Source of the DNA: Rhodovulum marinum | Lineage (GTDB): Bacteria > Pseudomonadota > Alphaproteobacteria > Rhodobacterales > Rhodobacteraceae | DNA length: 64,000 nucleotides | Direction of reading: 5' to 3' | Assembly: GCF_004343075.1 (NCBI RefSeq) | Contig: NZ_SLXP01000008.1 | Location: 62,001-126,000 of the forward strand | Part shown: positions 18,429-28,199 of the stretch, in pieces | How the letters are laid out: each line of letters opens with the position of its first letter | Position numbering within the stretch: the first letter of the stretch is position 1 | Notes under the pieces: generated by a model | The model's database searches: none | The model's input: only the letters and a program-made list of their open reading frames with translations | What the model was told of the DNA's origin: nothing | Program-made: the position numbers and the translations under genes

Positions 18429-19469
18429 TCAGGGGTCCGAAAGCCGCCCGACGGCCCAGCGCGCAGCGTCGGCCACGGCGGGGTCGGGGTCGTGGATCAG
18501 TCTCTGAACCGGCCCGATCAGCGTTTTGTCGCCGGAATTGCCGATGGCATAGCAGACGTTGCGCACGAAGCGGTCGCGCCCGATCCGCTTGATCGGCGAG
18601 CCGGAGAAGCGCGCGCGAAAGGCGGCATCGTCGAGCGCCGCCAACTCGGCCAGCGGTGGGGCGCACAGGTCGTCGCGGGCGGCGTATTTCGCCTCGGTCG
18701 CGGCGACCGCGAACTTGTTCCACGGGCACACCGCCAGGCAATCGTCGCAGCCATAGATGCGGTTGCCGAGGCCCGGGCGCAGGGCCTCGTCCACCGGGCC
18801 CTTGTGCTCGATCGTCAGGTAGGAAATGCAGCGCCGCGCATCGAGCTGGAACGGCGCGGGGAAGGCGCGCGTCGGGCAGATGTCGAGGCAGGCGGTGCAG
18901 CGTCCGCAATGGTCCGTCTCGGGCGGGTCGGGGGGCAGGTTCACGGTGGTGAACATCGCACCGAGGAAGACCCAGTTGCCCAAGTCCCGCGACAGCAGGT
19001 TCGTATGCTTGCCCTGCCAGCCCAGACCGGCGGCCTGGGCCAGCGGTTTTTCCATCACCGGGGCGGTGTCGACGAAGACCTTGATTTCCGCCCCCGGCGC
19101 CTGGTCGATCAGCCAGCGGCCCAGCCGTTTCAGCCGTTTCTTGACCACGTCGTGGTAATCGCGGTTCTGCGCGTAGACGGAAATCGCCGCCCGGTCGCGG
19201 CGCGCCAGCACGTCCAGCGGGTCATGCTCGGGGGTGTAGGGTTCGGCCAGCATCACCACCGATTGCGCCGCCGGCCACAGCGCCGCCGGATCGCCGCGCC
19301 AGGCCATGCGCTCGGCCATCCAGGTCATCTGGCCGTGGCGGCCCTGGCCGACGAACGCGGCCAGCCGGGCCGGGGCCTGCGGAATCGCGTCGGGGCGGCA
19401 CACGCCCATCGCCGCGAACCCCTCGTCCAGGGCGCGCGCCTTCAGGCGATCCTTGAGACCCGCGCTCAA
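18429..19469 (-). CDS. queG: Epoxyqueuosine reductase
   Basis: 346 residues. It reduces epoxyqueuosine to queuosine in tRNA using cobalamin and two 4Fe-4S clusters. Cluster ligands are [12 protein letters not shown] and the later [11 protein letters not shown], with a Cys in [30 protein letters not shown] is family-typical. The C-terminal HEAT-like helices ([12 protein letters not shown]-type, residues about 290-345) are present. The likely start is the TTG at 19469, which overlaps the GST stop as TTGA, equal to the ATGA couplings elsewhere in the window. No ATG fits the family start. Confidence 0.93.
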   Translation of the reverse strand: MSAGLKDRLKARALDEGFAAMGVCRPDAIPQAPARLAAFVGQGRHGQMTWMAERMAWRGDPAALWPAAQSVVMLAEPYTPEHDPLDVLARRDRAAISVYAQNRDYHDVVKKRLKRLGRWLIDQAPGAEIKVFVDTAPVMEKPLAQAAGLGWQGKHTNLLSRDLGNWVFLGAMFTTVNLPPDPPETDHCGRCTACLDICPTRAFPAPFQLDARRCISYLTIEHKGPVDEALRPGLGNRIYGCDDCLAVCPWNKFAVAATEAKYAARDDLCAPPLAELAALDDAAFRARFSGSPIKRIGRDRFVRNVCYAIGNSGDKTLIGPVQRLIHDPDPAVADAARWAVGRLSDP

Positions 19470-20131
19470 AAGTCGAGATTGGCGTAGTGCCGGGGCGGCG
19501 GAAAGCCGGGCACCTGGTCGGCCAGGATGTTGCGGAAGGCGGGGCGCGACTTGATCTTGGCGTACCAGTCCTTGACCGCGGCGTTGCGGTTCCAGTCGAC
19601 ATCGGAAATGTAGTCCAGCGCCGACAGATGCGCGGCGGCCGCGAAATCCGCGAGCGTCATCACGTCGCCCGCCAGCCACCGGCGTTGGTCCAGCAGCCAG
19701 CCCATGTAATCGATGTGATACTTGATCGCCTGCGCGCCCGCCTTGACCGCGCGGCTGTCGGGATAGCCCTGGCCCATCAGCTTCTTGTTGACGCGTTCAT
19801 ACAGCAGGTTCGACGTCACCTCGGCGTGGAACTTGTCATCGAACCAGAAGCACAGTCGCCGCGCCTCGGCCCGGTCGGCGGGGCTGCCGGGCAAGAGCGG
19901 CGGGTCGGGGTACGTCTCGTCGAGGTATTCGCAGATCGCCTGGCTTTCGGCCATGCTGCGCCCGTCCATCCGCAGCACGGGCACCTTGCCCGCGGGGTTG
20001 CGGCGCATGAAATCGGCGTCGCGTTCCCAATAGCGTTCCTCGACCAGTTCGACCTCGATCTTCTTCTCGGCCAGCACAAGGCGGACCTTGCGGCAAAAGG
20101 GCGAAAGCGCGACGTGATAGAGACGGTTCAT
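19466..20131 (-). CDS. Glutathione S-transferase family protein
   Basis: 221 residues. N-terminal thioredoxin-like domain ([52 protein letters not shown]) and a helical C-terminal domain from about 90. The SPFCRKVR motif and the ESQAI glutathione site are visible. The reaction is not predictable. It ends inside the queG start (TTGA), a linkage that suggests co-translation. Confidence 0.88.
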   Translation of the reverse strand: MNRLYHVALSPFCRKVRLVLAEKKIEVELVEERYWERDADFMRRNPAGKVPVLRMDGRSMAESQAICEYLDETYPDPPLLPGSPADRAEARRLCFWFDDKFHAEVTSNLLYERVNKKLMGQGYPDSRAVKAGAQAIKYHIDYMGWLLDQRRWLAGDVMTLADFAAAAHLSALDYISDVDWNRNAAVKDWYAKIKSRPAFRNILADQVPGFPPPRHYANLDF

Positions 20132-20184
20132 GGCACGACCGGGGGTACACCTGTGGTCCCTCTTGCCCGCTTGGGCGCGGTTTT

Positions 20185-20955
20185 TCAACTCTCGAAGCAG
20201 TCCGACCGCCCATCGGCCCGGATCGTGGCCGCGCCATCCAGGATCTGCGCGGCCCGGCGTTTCAGGGCGGGCGTCAGGCGGGCGGCGTTGCGCCCCTTGG
20301 GGTCGGGCAAGACGGCGGCCAGCGCCCCGGCCTGGGCCGCCGACAGTTGCGCGGGCGGCACGCCGAAATAGTGCCGCGCGGCGGCGTCGATGCCGAACAC
20401 GCCCTCGCCGAACTCGGCCACGTTCAGGTAGACCTCCAGGATGCGCCGCTTGGACCAGGCCAGTTCGACCCCCGGCGTGATCACCGCCTCCAGCGCCTTG
20501 CGCGGCCAGCTGCGCCCCTGCCACAGGTACACGTTCTTGACCGTCTGCTGGCTGATGGTCGAGGCGCCATAGCGCCCGCCCGCCTCGATCGCGCCGCGGA
20601 TGGCGCGCATGTCAAAGCCCCAGTGACGGCAGAAATTCGCATCCTCCGCCGCCACCGTCGCGCGCAGCATGACCGGCGCGATATCGTCGGCGGCGATCCA
20701 GTGATGCTCGATCCCGCCCAGCCGCCGCGCCTCGGACAGCATCGTCCATGTGGTCGGCGGGTTCAGAACGGCGGGCGCGAGGATCGCCAGACCCACCAGC
20801 GCCAGCCCGCCGAACGCCCCGCGCCGCCCCCACCGCCGCAGCCGCGCGCCCAGCGGCAGGGCCGGCCTTGCCGATGCGCGTTTGCGCGGCGCGGGTTTCT
20901 TGCGCGCGCCCTTGCCAGAGCGTGATTTCGTTTGCCGTGCCATGGGCCGCGTCAT
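20185..20955 (-). CDS. mtgA: Monofunctional biosynthetic peptidoglycan transglycosylase
   Basis: 256 residues. A basic N-terminus, one membrane segment (about 48-64) and a GT51 domain that polymerises lipid II glycan chains in the periplasm. The catalytic Glu is E104 in TVAAEDANFCRHWGFD. Other GT51 motifs are GASTISQQTVKNVYL, RKALEAVITPGVELAWSKRRILEVYLN and GVFGIDAAARHYFG. No penicillin-binding transpeptidase domain. The start at 20943 (MARQTK) is an equal alternative. Confidence 0.92.
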   Translation of the reverse strand: MTRPMARQTKSRSGKGARKKPAPRKRASARPALPLGARLRRWGRRGAFGGLALVGLAILAPAVLNPPTTWTMLSEARRLGGIEHHWIAADDIAPVMLRATVAAEDANFCRHWGFDMRAIRGAIEAGGRYGASTISQQTVKNVYLWQGRSWPRKALEAVITPGVELAWSKRRILEVYLNVAEFGEGVFGIDAAARHYFGVPPAQLSAAQAGALAAVLPDPKGRNAARLTPALKRRAAQILDGAATIRADGRSDCFES

Positions 20956-20993
20956 AGCCCAGCGCCGCGCGCTTGACCATTGTCCCGGAACGC

Positions 20994-21022
20994 GAAACCC
21001 CCGCGGCAGGCACCGCGGGGGT
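20994..21022 (-). terminator. Hairpin terminator after gltB
   Basis: A perfect 10-bp stem, ACCCCCGCGG (20997-21006) with CCGCGGGGGT (21013-21022), loop of 6. On the minus strand the stem is followed by TTTCGCG, so the U tract is short. It lies 27 bases after the gltB stop and before mtgA. Confidence 0.55.
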
Positions 21023-21048
21023 CAGATGTCTTCGGGCCGAAACAGACC

Positions 21049-24000
21049 CTATTCCGCCGGAACCGCGCGTTCCTCGATGCCCAGCGGGTGGGACAGGTGC
21101 GCCAGCATCTCCTTGGGGCAGACCTGCAGGAAGTTGCCTTTTTCCAGGTCCCAGTGGTCCAGGATGTCGCGCGCGCGGCGGCTTCCGGTTTCCTCGGCAT
21201 GGCGCGCGATCAGGCCTTTCAGCTCGGCCTCCCAGTGCTGGACGGTGACCCGGCAGGTCACCAGCGTCTCCATGTTCATCCGGTCCTGGGCGATGCCGTC
21301 GGGATCGTACAGATAGGCCATCCCGCCGGTCATGCCCGCGCCGAAATTGGCCCCGATCCGGCCCAGGATCACCGCCACCCCGCCGGTCATGTATTCACAG
21401 CCGTTCGAGCCGCAGCCCTCGACCACGACCCGCGCGCCCGAGTTGCGCACCGCGAACCGTTCGCCCGCCCGGCCCAGCGCGAACAGGTAACCGTCCGTCG
21501 CGCCATACAGCACCGTGTTGCCGATGATCGTGTTGTCCGACGCCACCAGCGGCGAGGACAGCGGCGGGCGCACCACGATGGTCGCCCCCGACAGGCCCTT
21601 GCCGACATAGTCGTTGGCATCGCCCGCCACCACGATCTTCAGCCCCGGCGCCCCGAACGCGCCCAGCGACTGCCCCGCGCTGCCCGCCAGTTTCACGGTC
21701 AGGTGGTCGGGCTGCAGCTTGTTGCGCATCCCGAACTTCTGCACGATGTGGCTGGACACGCGGGTGCCGATGGTCCGGTCGGTGTTCCGCACCGCGTAAG
21801 ACACCTGCATCTTCTCGCCATCCTCGAAGAACCGGTGCGCATCGCGCAGGATCGCGGCGTCCAGCGTGTCGGGCACCGCGTTGCGCGGGCGGTAACGGTC
21901 CAGTTTCGGCCGGTCCGACGCATCGACCTGCACCAGCAGCGGGTTCAGGTCCAGGTCGTCCAGATGCGCCGACCCGCGGCTGACCTGCGCCAGAAGGTCG
22001 GTGCGCCCGATCACGTCGTCCATCGACCGCGCGCCGATCTGCGACAGGATTTCCCGCACTTCCTGCGCGTAGAAGGTGATCAGGTTCACCACCTTGTCGG
22101 CGTTGCCGGTGAACTTGGCGCGCAGGCGTTCGTCCTGCGTACACACGCCCACCGGGCAGGTGTTCGACTGGCATTGCCGCACCATGATGCAGCCCATCGC
22201 GATCAGCGCGGCGGTACCGATGCCGTATTCCTCGGCCCCCATCATCGCCGCCATGACGATGTCGCGGCCCGTGCGCAGGCCCCCATCGGTGCGCAGGGTC
22301 ACCCGCTCGCGCAGGTTGTTCATGCTCAGCACCTGGTGCGCCTCGGTCAGGCCCATTTCCCAGGGCAGGCCGGCATACTTGATCGACGTCGCGGGCGACG
22401 CCCCCGTGCCGCCATTATGCCCCGAGATCAGGATCACGTCGGCCTTGGCCTTGGCCACGCCGGCGGCAATCGTGCCGACGCCGCTGGAGGCCACCAGCTT
22501 CACCGTCACCTTGCAGCGCGGGTTGATCTGTTTCAGGTCATAGATCAGCTGCGCCAGGTCCTCGATCGAATAGATATCGTGGTGCGGCGGGGGCGAGATC
22601 AGCGTGACGCCCTTGGTCGAATGCCGCAGCCGCGCGATCAGGTCCGTGACCTTCATCCCCGGCAACTGGCCGCCCTCGCCGGGCTTCGCGCCCTGGGCCA
22701 CCTTGATTTCCAGTTCCTCGCAGTGGTTCAGGTATTCCGCCGTCACGCCGAACCGGCCCGAGGCCACCTGCTTGATCTTGGCCGACGGGTTGTCGCCGTT
22801 GGGTTCGGGGTGGAAATGCGCCGGATCCTCGCCGCCCTCGCCACTGTCGGACTTCGCGCCGATCCGGTTCATCGCCACGTTCAGCGTCTTGTGCGCCTCG
22901 GGCGACAGCGCGCCCAGCGACATGCCCGGCGTCACGAACCGCTTGCGGATCGAGGTGATCGATTCCACCTCCTCGATCGGGATCGGCTTGCCGATGGGCT
23001 TGATGTCCAAGAGGTCGCGCAGGTGGATCGGCGGGTTGGCCCGCATCGCCGCCGAGAACTGTTTCCACAGCTCGTAGGACGCGCTGTCGCAGGCCTTCTG
23101 CATGATCGACATGGTCTTGGCTTCCCAGGCGTGGGTCTCGCCGGTGCGCCGCGCCTTGTAGAAGCCGCCGATGGGCAGCACGTCGCGCCCGCCGCGCCAG
23201 CCAAGGCGATGCACCTCTTCCAGCTTGCGCTGGATGCCGGTCACGCCGATGCCGGAAATGCGCGAATGCATGCCGGGGAAGTATTCCGCGCACATCGCCC
23301 GGCTCAGCCCCACCGCCTCGAAGTTCAGCCCGCCGCGATAGGACGAGATCACCGAGATGCCCATCTTGGACATGATCTTCAAAAGGCCCAGGTCGATCGC
23401 CTTGCGGAACCGCGCCACCGCCTCGGTCAGGCTGCACTCCAGCAGGCCGCGATTGATCCGGTCGGCCAGGGTGTCCTCGGCCAGGTAGGCGTTGACGGTC
23501 GTCGCGCCGCAGCCGATCAGCACGGCGAAATAATGCGGGTCCACGCATTCGGCCGACCGCACGTTCAGCGAGGTGAAGGTCCGCAGACCCTTGCGCGTCA
23601 GCCAGCTGTGCACCGCGCTGGTCGCCAGGATCATCGGCATCGCCACCCGGTCCTCGGACTGGTGCTGATCGGTCAGCACCAGGTGCCCCGCACCCGAGCG
23701 CACCGCATCCTCGGCCTCGGCCCGGATCCGCGCCAGCGCCTCGCGCAGCGCATCGGGCCCCGCGCCCGCCGGGAAGGTGCAGTCGATTTCCGTCATCGGC
23801 ACGACGAACTGCTTCACCAGCTCATCGAACTGCGCGTTGCCCAGGAACGGGCTTTCCAGGATGATGATGCGCGTCTGGCTGCCATCCTCGTCCAGCACGT
23901 TGCGCAGGTTGCCGAACCGCGTCTTCAGGCTCATCACCCGGTATTCGCGCAAGCTGTCGATCGGCGGGTTGGTCACCTGGCTGAAATTCTGGCGGAAGAA

Positions 24001-25587
24001 ATGGCTGAGCGGCCGGTATTTCTCCGACAGAACCGCCGACGGCGTGTCGTCGCCCATCGAGGCGATCGCCTCCTTGCCGTCCTCGGCCATCGGCATCAGG
24101 ATCGACTCGATCTCCTCGACCGAGAAGCCCGCCGCGATCTGCCGCTTGCGCAGTTCTGCGCCCTCGTACAGCGTCTTTTCCTCGGCGCCGGCCAGCGTCT
24201 CGTCCAGCTCGTGCACCTTTTCCAGCCAGTCGCTGAACGGCTGGCTGGCGGCCAGCATGTCCTTCAGCTCGCTGTCGTGGAACAGCTTGCCCTCTTTCAT
24301 GTCGACGGCGATCATCTGGCCCGGGCCCAACGCGCCCTTTTCGCGCACGGTGGATTCGTCGGTCGGCACCATGCCGATTTCCGACCCCGCGATCAGCAAC
24401 CCGTCGCCGGTCACCACGTACCGCATCGGCCGCAGCCCGTTACGGTCCAGCCCGCCGCAGACCCAGCGCCCGTCGGTCATCGCCAGCGCCGCGGGGCCGT
24501 CCCAGGGCTCCATCACCGAATTCACATAGGCATACATGTTGCGCCAGCTTTGCGGCAGCTCGACCGCCTGGTTCGACCAGGCCTCGGGCACCAGCATCGT
24601 CTTGGCCATCGGCGCGCTGCGGCCCGCGCGCACCAGCACCTCGAACACCGAATCCAGCGCCGCCGAATCCGACGACCCCTGCGCCACGATCGGCTTGATA
24701 TCCTCGGCCAGCTCGCCAAAGGCCGAGGACGCCATGCGGATTTCGTGGCTCTTCAACCAGTTCAGGTTGCCCTTCAGCGTGTTGATCTCGCCGTTATGGG
24801 CCAGCATGCGGAACGGCTGGGCCAGCCACCATTGCGGGAAGGTGTTGGTGGAATAGCGCTGGTGATAGATCGCAAAGGCGGACGCAAAGCGTTCGTCCTG
24901 CAGGTCGGGATAGAACTCGGCCACCTGCTCGGCCAGCATCATGCCCTTGTAGATGATGCTGCGGCAGGACAGCGAACACAGGTACAGCGTCGGCACCTGG
25001 GCGGCGGCGGCGGCCTTCTCGATCCGGCGGCGAATGACGTAAAGCTCGCGCTCGAACGTCTCTTCGTCCACGCCCTTGGAATTCGAGATCAGGATCTGTT
25101 CGATCTCGGGCCGCGTCGCGTTGGCCTTTTCGCCCAGAACATCGGTGTTCACCGGCACGTGGCGCCAGCCGTAGATGTAATAACCCATCCGCAGGACTTC
25201 GGTTTCCACGATGGTCCGGCACACCTCTTGCGCGCCGAAATCGGTGCGCGGCAGGAACACCTGGCCCACCGCGATCAGGCGTTCGGGGTGGGGTTCGTGG
25301 CCGGTGCGGCGGATCTGGTCATAGAAGAACGGCACCGGGATCTGCACGTGGATGCCCGCGCCGTCGCCGGTCTTGCCATCCGCATCGACCGCGCCGCGGT
25401 GCCAGACCGCCTTCAGCGCGTCGATGCCTTTCTCGACCACCTGGCGCGACGGCTTGCCGTCGATCGCCACGACCAGCCCCACCCCGCAGGACGCGTGTTC
25501 GTCATCGGGGCGGTAAAGCCCGTGCTCGGCCATGTAGGCGCGCTTGGCTTCCTCGTTGGCCACCCAGGCAGCGTCGTATTTCGTCAT
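21049..25587 (-). CDS. gltB: Glutamate synthase (NADPH) large subunit
   Basis: 1512 residues, full length. It transfers the glutamine amide to 2-oxoglutarate. The class II glutaminase domain would begin at C34 after processing (HASCGVGLVVAIDG). The FMN/synthase domain includes SGEGGEDPAHFHPEPNGDN, SPPPHHDIYSIEDLAQLI and SGHNGGTGASP, and the 3Fe-4S ligands sit in CIMVRQCQSNTCPVGVCT. The C-terminal beta-helix (GDANDYVGKGLSGATIVVRP; GSNGCEYMTGGV) is present. The order here is gltD then gltB, with a 147-base gap that holds an 11-bp tandem array. Confidence 0.98.
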   Translation of the reverse strand: MTKYDAAWVANEEAKRAYMAEHGLYRPDDEHASCGVGLVVAIDGKPSRQVVEKGIDALKAVWHRGAVDADGKTGDGAGIHVQIPVPFFYDQIRRTGHEPHPERLIAVGQVFLPRTDFGAQEVCRTIVETEVLRMGYYIYGWRHVPVNTDVLGEKANATRPEIEQILISNSKGVDEETFERELYVIRRRIEKAAAAAQVPTLYLCSLSCRSIIYKGMMLAEQVAEFYPDLQDERFASAFAIYHQRYSTNTFPQWWLAQPFRMLAHNGEINTLKGNLNWLKSHEIRMASSAFGELAEDIKPIVAQGSSDSAALDSVFEVLVRAGRSAPMAKTMLVPEAWSNQAVELPQSWRNMYAYVNSVMEPWDGPAALAMTDGRWVCGGLDRNGLRPMRYVVTGDGLLIAGSEIGMVPTDESTVREKGALGPGQMIAVDMKEGKLFHDSELKDMLAASQPFSDWLEKVHELDETLAGAEEKTLYEGAELRKRQIAAGFSVEEIESILMPMAEDGKEAIASMGDDTPSAVLSEKYRPLSHFFRQNFSQVTNPPIDSLREYRVMSLKTRFGNLRNVLDEDGSQTRIIILESPFLGNAQFDELVKQFVVPMTEIDCTFPAGAGPDALREALARIRAEAEDAVRSGAGHLVLTDQHQSEDRVAMPMILATSAVHSWLTRKGLRTFTSLNVRSAECVDPHYFAVLIGCGATTVNAYLAEDTLADRINRGLLECSLTEAVARFRKAIDLGLLKIMSKMGISVISSYRGGLNFEAVGLSRAMCAEYFPGMHSRISGIGVTGIQRKLEEVHRLGWRGGRDVLPIGGFYKARRTGETHAWEAKTMSIMQKACDSASYELWKQFSAAMRANPPIHLRDLLDIKPIGKPIPIEEVESITSIRKRFVTPGMSLGALSPEAHKTLNVAMNRIGAKSDSGEGGEDPAHFHPEPNGDNPSAKIKQVASGRFGVTAEYLNHCEELEIKVAQGAKPGEGGQLPGMKVTDLIARLRHSTKGVTLISPPPHHDIYSIEDLAQLIYDLKQINPRCKVTVKLVASSGVGTIAAGVAKAKADVILISGHNGGTGASPATSIKYAGLPWEMGLTEAHQVLSMNNLRERVTLRTDGGLRTGRDIVMAAMMGAEEYGIGTAALIAMGCIMVRQCQSNTCPVGVCTQDERLRAKFTGNADKVVNLITFYAQEVREILSQIGARSMDDVIGRTDLLAQVSRGSAHLDDLDLNPLLVQVDASDRPKLDRYRPRNAVPDTLDAAILRDAHRFFEDGEKMQVSYAVRNTDRTIGTRVSSHIVQKFGMRNKLQPDHLTVKLAGSAGQSLGAFGAPGLKIVVAGDANDYVGKGLSGATIVVRPPLSSPLVASDNTIIGNTVLYGATDGYLFALGRAGERFAVRNSGARVVVEGCGSNGCEYMTGGVAVILGRIGANFGAGMTGGMAYLYDPDGIAQDRMNMETLVTCRVTVQHWEAELKGLIARHAEETGSRRARDILDHWDLEKGNFLQVCPKEMLAHLSHPLGIEERAVPAE

Positions 25588-25663
25588 GGTCGGAACCCTT
25601 CCGTGATGGGTCAGGGGCTATGCCCTAATCTTGTCTCGGTCCTCGGGGGCGGTGCACGAAACT

Positions 25664-25707
25664 CATATGGAATTCATATGCGATTCATATGGAATTCATA
25701 TCGCGGT
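25664..25707. repeat. Four 11-bp tandem units between gltD and gltB
   Basis: Units CATATGGAATT (25664-25674), CATATGCGATT (25675-25685), CATATGGAATT (25686-25696) and a degenerate CATATCGCGGT (25697-25707). The array is AT-rich inside GC-rich surroundings. Its 11-bp period is near one helical turn, so each unit faces the same side. It lies upstream of gltB and downstream of gltD. Confidence 0.85.
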
Positions 25708-25734
25708 TTCGCGCCGTTTCCCGCCCGCCGGCTG

Positions 25735-27168
25735 TCACTCCGCCGCGACCTGCGCGGGCTGCGCCAGATAGGCCAGGATGCTGTCGGCGGCCTCGCGCCC
25801 GTCGCGAATCGCCCAGACCACCAGGCTTGCGCCGCGCACGATATCGCCCACGGCGAACACGCCCGGCAGGCTGGTTTCGTGGCTGCGGAAATCGGCCTTG
25901 ATGGTGCCCCAGCGGGTCACTTCCAGCGCGGTTTCGCCCCACAGCGTCGGCAGGTCCTCGGGCTCGAAGCCCAGCGCGGCGATCACCAGGTCGGCGGGTT
26001 CGACGTAATCCGCGCCCTCGATCACCTCGGGGGTCTGGCGGCCGGTGGCGTCCGGCGGGCCCAGGCGCATCTTTTGCACCATCACCGATTCCACCGGGTC
26101 GCCGGCGAACCCCTTGGGCGCCGAAAGCCACACGAATTCCACGCCTTCCTCTTCGGCGTTCTGCACCTCGCGCTGCGATCCGGGCATGTTGGCCCGGTCG
26201 CGGCGATACAGGCATTTCACCGTTTCCGCGCCTTGCCGGATCGCCGTGCGCACGCAATCCATCGCGGTGTCGCCGCCGCCGATCACGACGACGCGCTTGC
26301 CCTGCGCGTTCAACTCTCCGCTTTCGAATTCCGGCACGCTGTCGCCGAAGCCCACCCGGTTCGAGGCGGTCAGGTAGTCGATGGCGCGCACGATGCCCGG
26401 CACGCCCACGCCGGGCGCCTGCAGGCCGCGCGACTTGTAGACGCCGGTGGCGATCAGCACCGCGTCATGCTTGCCGCGGATCGCGTCGAAACTGATGTCT
26501 TCGCCCACGTTGCAGTTCAGAACGAACTCCACGCCGCCCTGCTCCAGCTGCTGCACGCGGCGCATCACCACGTCCTTTTCCAGCTTGAACCCCGGGATGC
26601 CATAGGTCAGCAGCCCGCCCGCGCGGTCGTGGCGGTCATAGACCGTGACCTGCAGGCCCTGCCGGCGCAGCACGTCGGCCGCCGCCAGCCCGCCGGGCCC
26701 CGCGCCGATGATGCCCACGCTTTCGGGGCGTTCCTCGGCGGGCGCGATGGGCTGCACCCAGCCTTCGTCCCAGGCGGTATCGGTGATGTATTTTTCCACC
26801 GCGCCGATCGTGACGGTGCCGTGGCCCGACTGTTCGATGACGCAATTGCCTTCGCACAGGCGGTCCTGCGGGCAGATGCGGCCGCAGATTTCCGGGAAGG
26901 TGTTGGTGGCCTGGCTGATTTCATAGGCCTCTTGCAGGCGGCCCTCGGCGGTCAGGCGCAGCCAGTCGGGGATGTTGTTGTGCAGCGGGCAATGCGACTG
27001 GCAATAGGGCACGCCGCACTGGCTGCAGCGGGCGGCCTGCTCGGCGGCCTTCTCGCCGGCGTACTCGGCATAAATCTCGTTGAAATCATGCGCGCGCGAC
27101 TCTGCGTCCCGCTTCAGGGGCATTTCCTTGGCGACGCTGACGAACTGAAGCATCTGACGCTTCGACAT
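25735..27168 (-). CDS. gltD: Glutamate synthase (NADPH) small subunit
   Basis: 477 residues. It passes electrons from NADPH through FAD and 4Fe-4S clusters to GltB. The N-terminal cluster ligands are in ARCSQCGVPYCQSHCPLHNNIP and CGRICPQDRLCEGNC. FAD and NADPH sites are VGIIGAGPGGLAAADVLRR and VVVIGGGDTAMDCVRTA, and the C-terminal GVFAVGDIVRGASLVVWAI closes the FAD fold. ATG 27168 follows GGGAGAG at 5 bases. First gene of the gltD-gltB unit. Confidence 0.97.
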   Translation of the reverse strand: MSKRQMLQFVSVAKEMPLKRDAESRAHDFNEIYAEYAGEKAAEQAARCSQCGVPYCQSHCPLHNNIPDWLRLTAEGRLQEAYEISQATNTFPEICGRICPQDRLCEGNCVIEQSGHGTVTIGAVEKYITDTAWDEGWVQPIAPAEERPESVGIIGAGPGGLAAADVLRRQGLQVTVYDRHDRAGGLLTYGIPGFKLEKDVVMRRVQQLEQGGVEFVLNCNVGEDISFDAIRGKHDAVLIATGVYKSRGLQAPGVGVPGIVRAIDYLTASNRVGFGDSVPEFESGELNAQGKRVVVIGGGDTAMDCVRTAIRQGAETVKCLYRRDRANMPGSQREVQNAEEEGVEFVWLSAPKGFAGDPVESVMVQKMRLGPPDATGRQTPEVIEGADYVEPADLVIAALGFEPEDLPTLWGETALEVTRWGTIKADFRSHETSLPGVFAVGDIVRGASLVVWAIRDGREAADSILAYLAQPAQVAAE

Positions 27169-27239
27169 GGAACTCTCCCTGCGGCACGGCCTCGTTTTTC
27201 CAGCCGCCTCTATACGAGCGTTCCAGCGCAATTAAAAGT

Positions 27240-27324
27240 CATATAGGCTGACCTTTTTGGAAAAAATTTTCGCCCCGAACCGCGCAGCCACGCCTCATGA
27301 GGTAATTTTAGGTCAGTATATATT
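27240..27324. promoter_or_regulatory. Outward-facing GGTCAG-NN-TATAT pair between gltD and uppP
   Basis: Minus-strand GGTCAGCCTATATG (27253-27240) points to gltD, and plus-strand GGTCAGTATATATT (27311-27324) points to uppP. Each TATAT ends about 73 bases from its start codon. The 227-base divergent gap is AT-rich. The two may be matching promoters or operator half sites. No matching -35 sequence was found for either. Confidence 0.4.
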
Positions 27325-27395
27325 CCATATCACGTGCCTTCTCATTCCGAATCAAGCGCGTATGCTGCCCGCGATTCCTGTAGCGGCGGATTCCC

Positions 27396-28199
27396 ATGGA
27401 ACTTTACAACCTGCTTCTGATCGCGGTGATCCAGGGGATTACCGAGTTCCTGCCGATTTCGTCCTCGGGTCACCTGATCCTATTGCCGCACCTGACCGGC
27501 CAGGCCGACCAGGGCCAGGTCATCGACGTCGCGGTGCATGTCGGCACGTTGGGCGCGGTGATCCTGTACTTCCGCAAGGACGCGATGCTGGCGCTGCGCG
27601 GGCTGGGCGGGGTCGTCCGGGGCCAGATCGACACCCCCGGCGCATTCCTGGCGCTGTGCCTGATCGTGGCCACGATTCCCGTCATGGTGCTGGGCCTGAT
27701 CATCAAACTGACCGGCTTCGACGGGGCGCTGCGCAGCATGGCGGTGATCGGCTGGACGATGCTGGTCTTCGGGCTGCTGCTGTGGTGGGTCGACATCCGG
27801 TCGCCGCAAACCCGCAAGGCCCCGCAATGGACATTGAAACACGCGGCGATCCTGGGGCTGTGGCAGGCCATCGCGCTGATCCCGGGCACCTCGCGGTCGG
27901 GGATCACCATCACGGGGGCACGGGCGCTGGGCTATGACCGGGTCGGCGCGGCACGCATCTCGATGCTGATGTCGATCCCCACGATCATCGCCTCGGGCGT
28001 TCTGCTGGGCGGCGAGGTGATCCTGGACGCCGATCTGGCCATGGCCCGCGACGGCGCCATCGCCGCCGGGTTCGCCTTTGTCTCGGCGCTGGTCGCGCTG
28101 GCGGTGATGATGCGGCTGGCCCGCTCGATCAGCTTTACGCCCTACGTCATCTACCGGGTCGTGCTGGGCGCCGTCCTGCTGGGGATCGCCTACACCTAG
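27396..28199 (+). CDS. uppP: Undecaprenyl-diphosphatase
   Basis: 267 residues, about eight membrane segments. It dephosphorylates undecaprenyl diphosphate so that the lipid carrier can be reused for peptidoglycan and surface glycans. Both active-site motifs are intact: GITEFLPISSSGH (with E17) and PGTSRSG (163-169). Divergent from gltD. Its TAG shares the palindrome CTAG with the stop of the convergent gene on the minus strand. Confidence 0.96.
   Translation: MELYNLLLIAVIQGITEFLPISSSGHLILLPHLTGQADQGQVIDVAVHVGTLGAVILYFRKDAMLALRGLGGVVRGQIDTPGAFLALCLIVATIPVMVLGLIIKLTGFDGALRSMAVIGWTMLVFGLLLWWVDIRSPQTRKAPQWTLKHAAILGLWQAIALIPGTSRSGITITGARALGYDRVGAARISMLMSIPTIIASGVLLGGEVILDADLAMARDGAIAAGFAFVSALVALAVMMRLARSISFTPYVIYRVVLGAVLLGIAYT

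Noticed and set aside
25664-25707. Cloning-vector artefact from the NdeI/EcoRI-like sites
   Set aside because: The units repeat with 11-bp period, vary by point changes and sit in natural flanks between gltD and gltB. No other vector sequence is seen.
20980-27246. Very long open frame on the plus strand opposite gltB and gltD
   Set aside because: It is antisense to two conserved genes and has His/Arg/Gln-rich text with no family features. Such frames are normal in GC-rich DNA with strong third-position bias.
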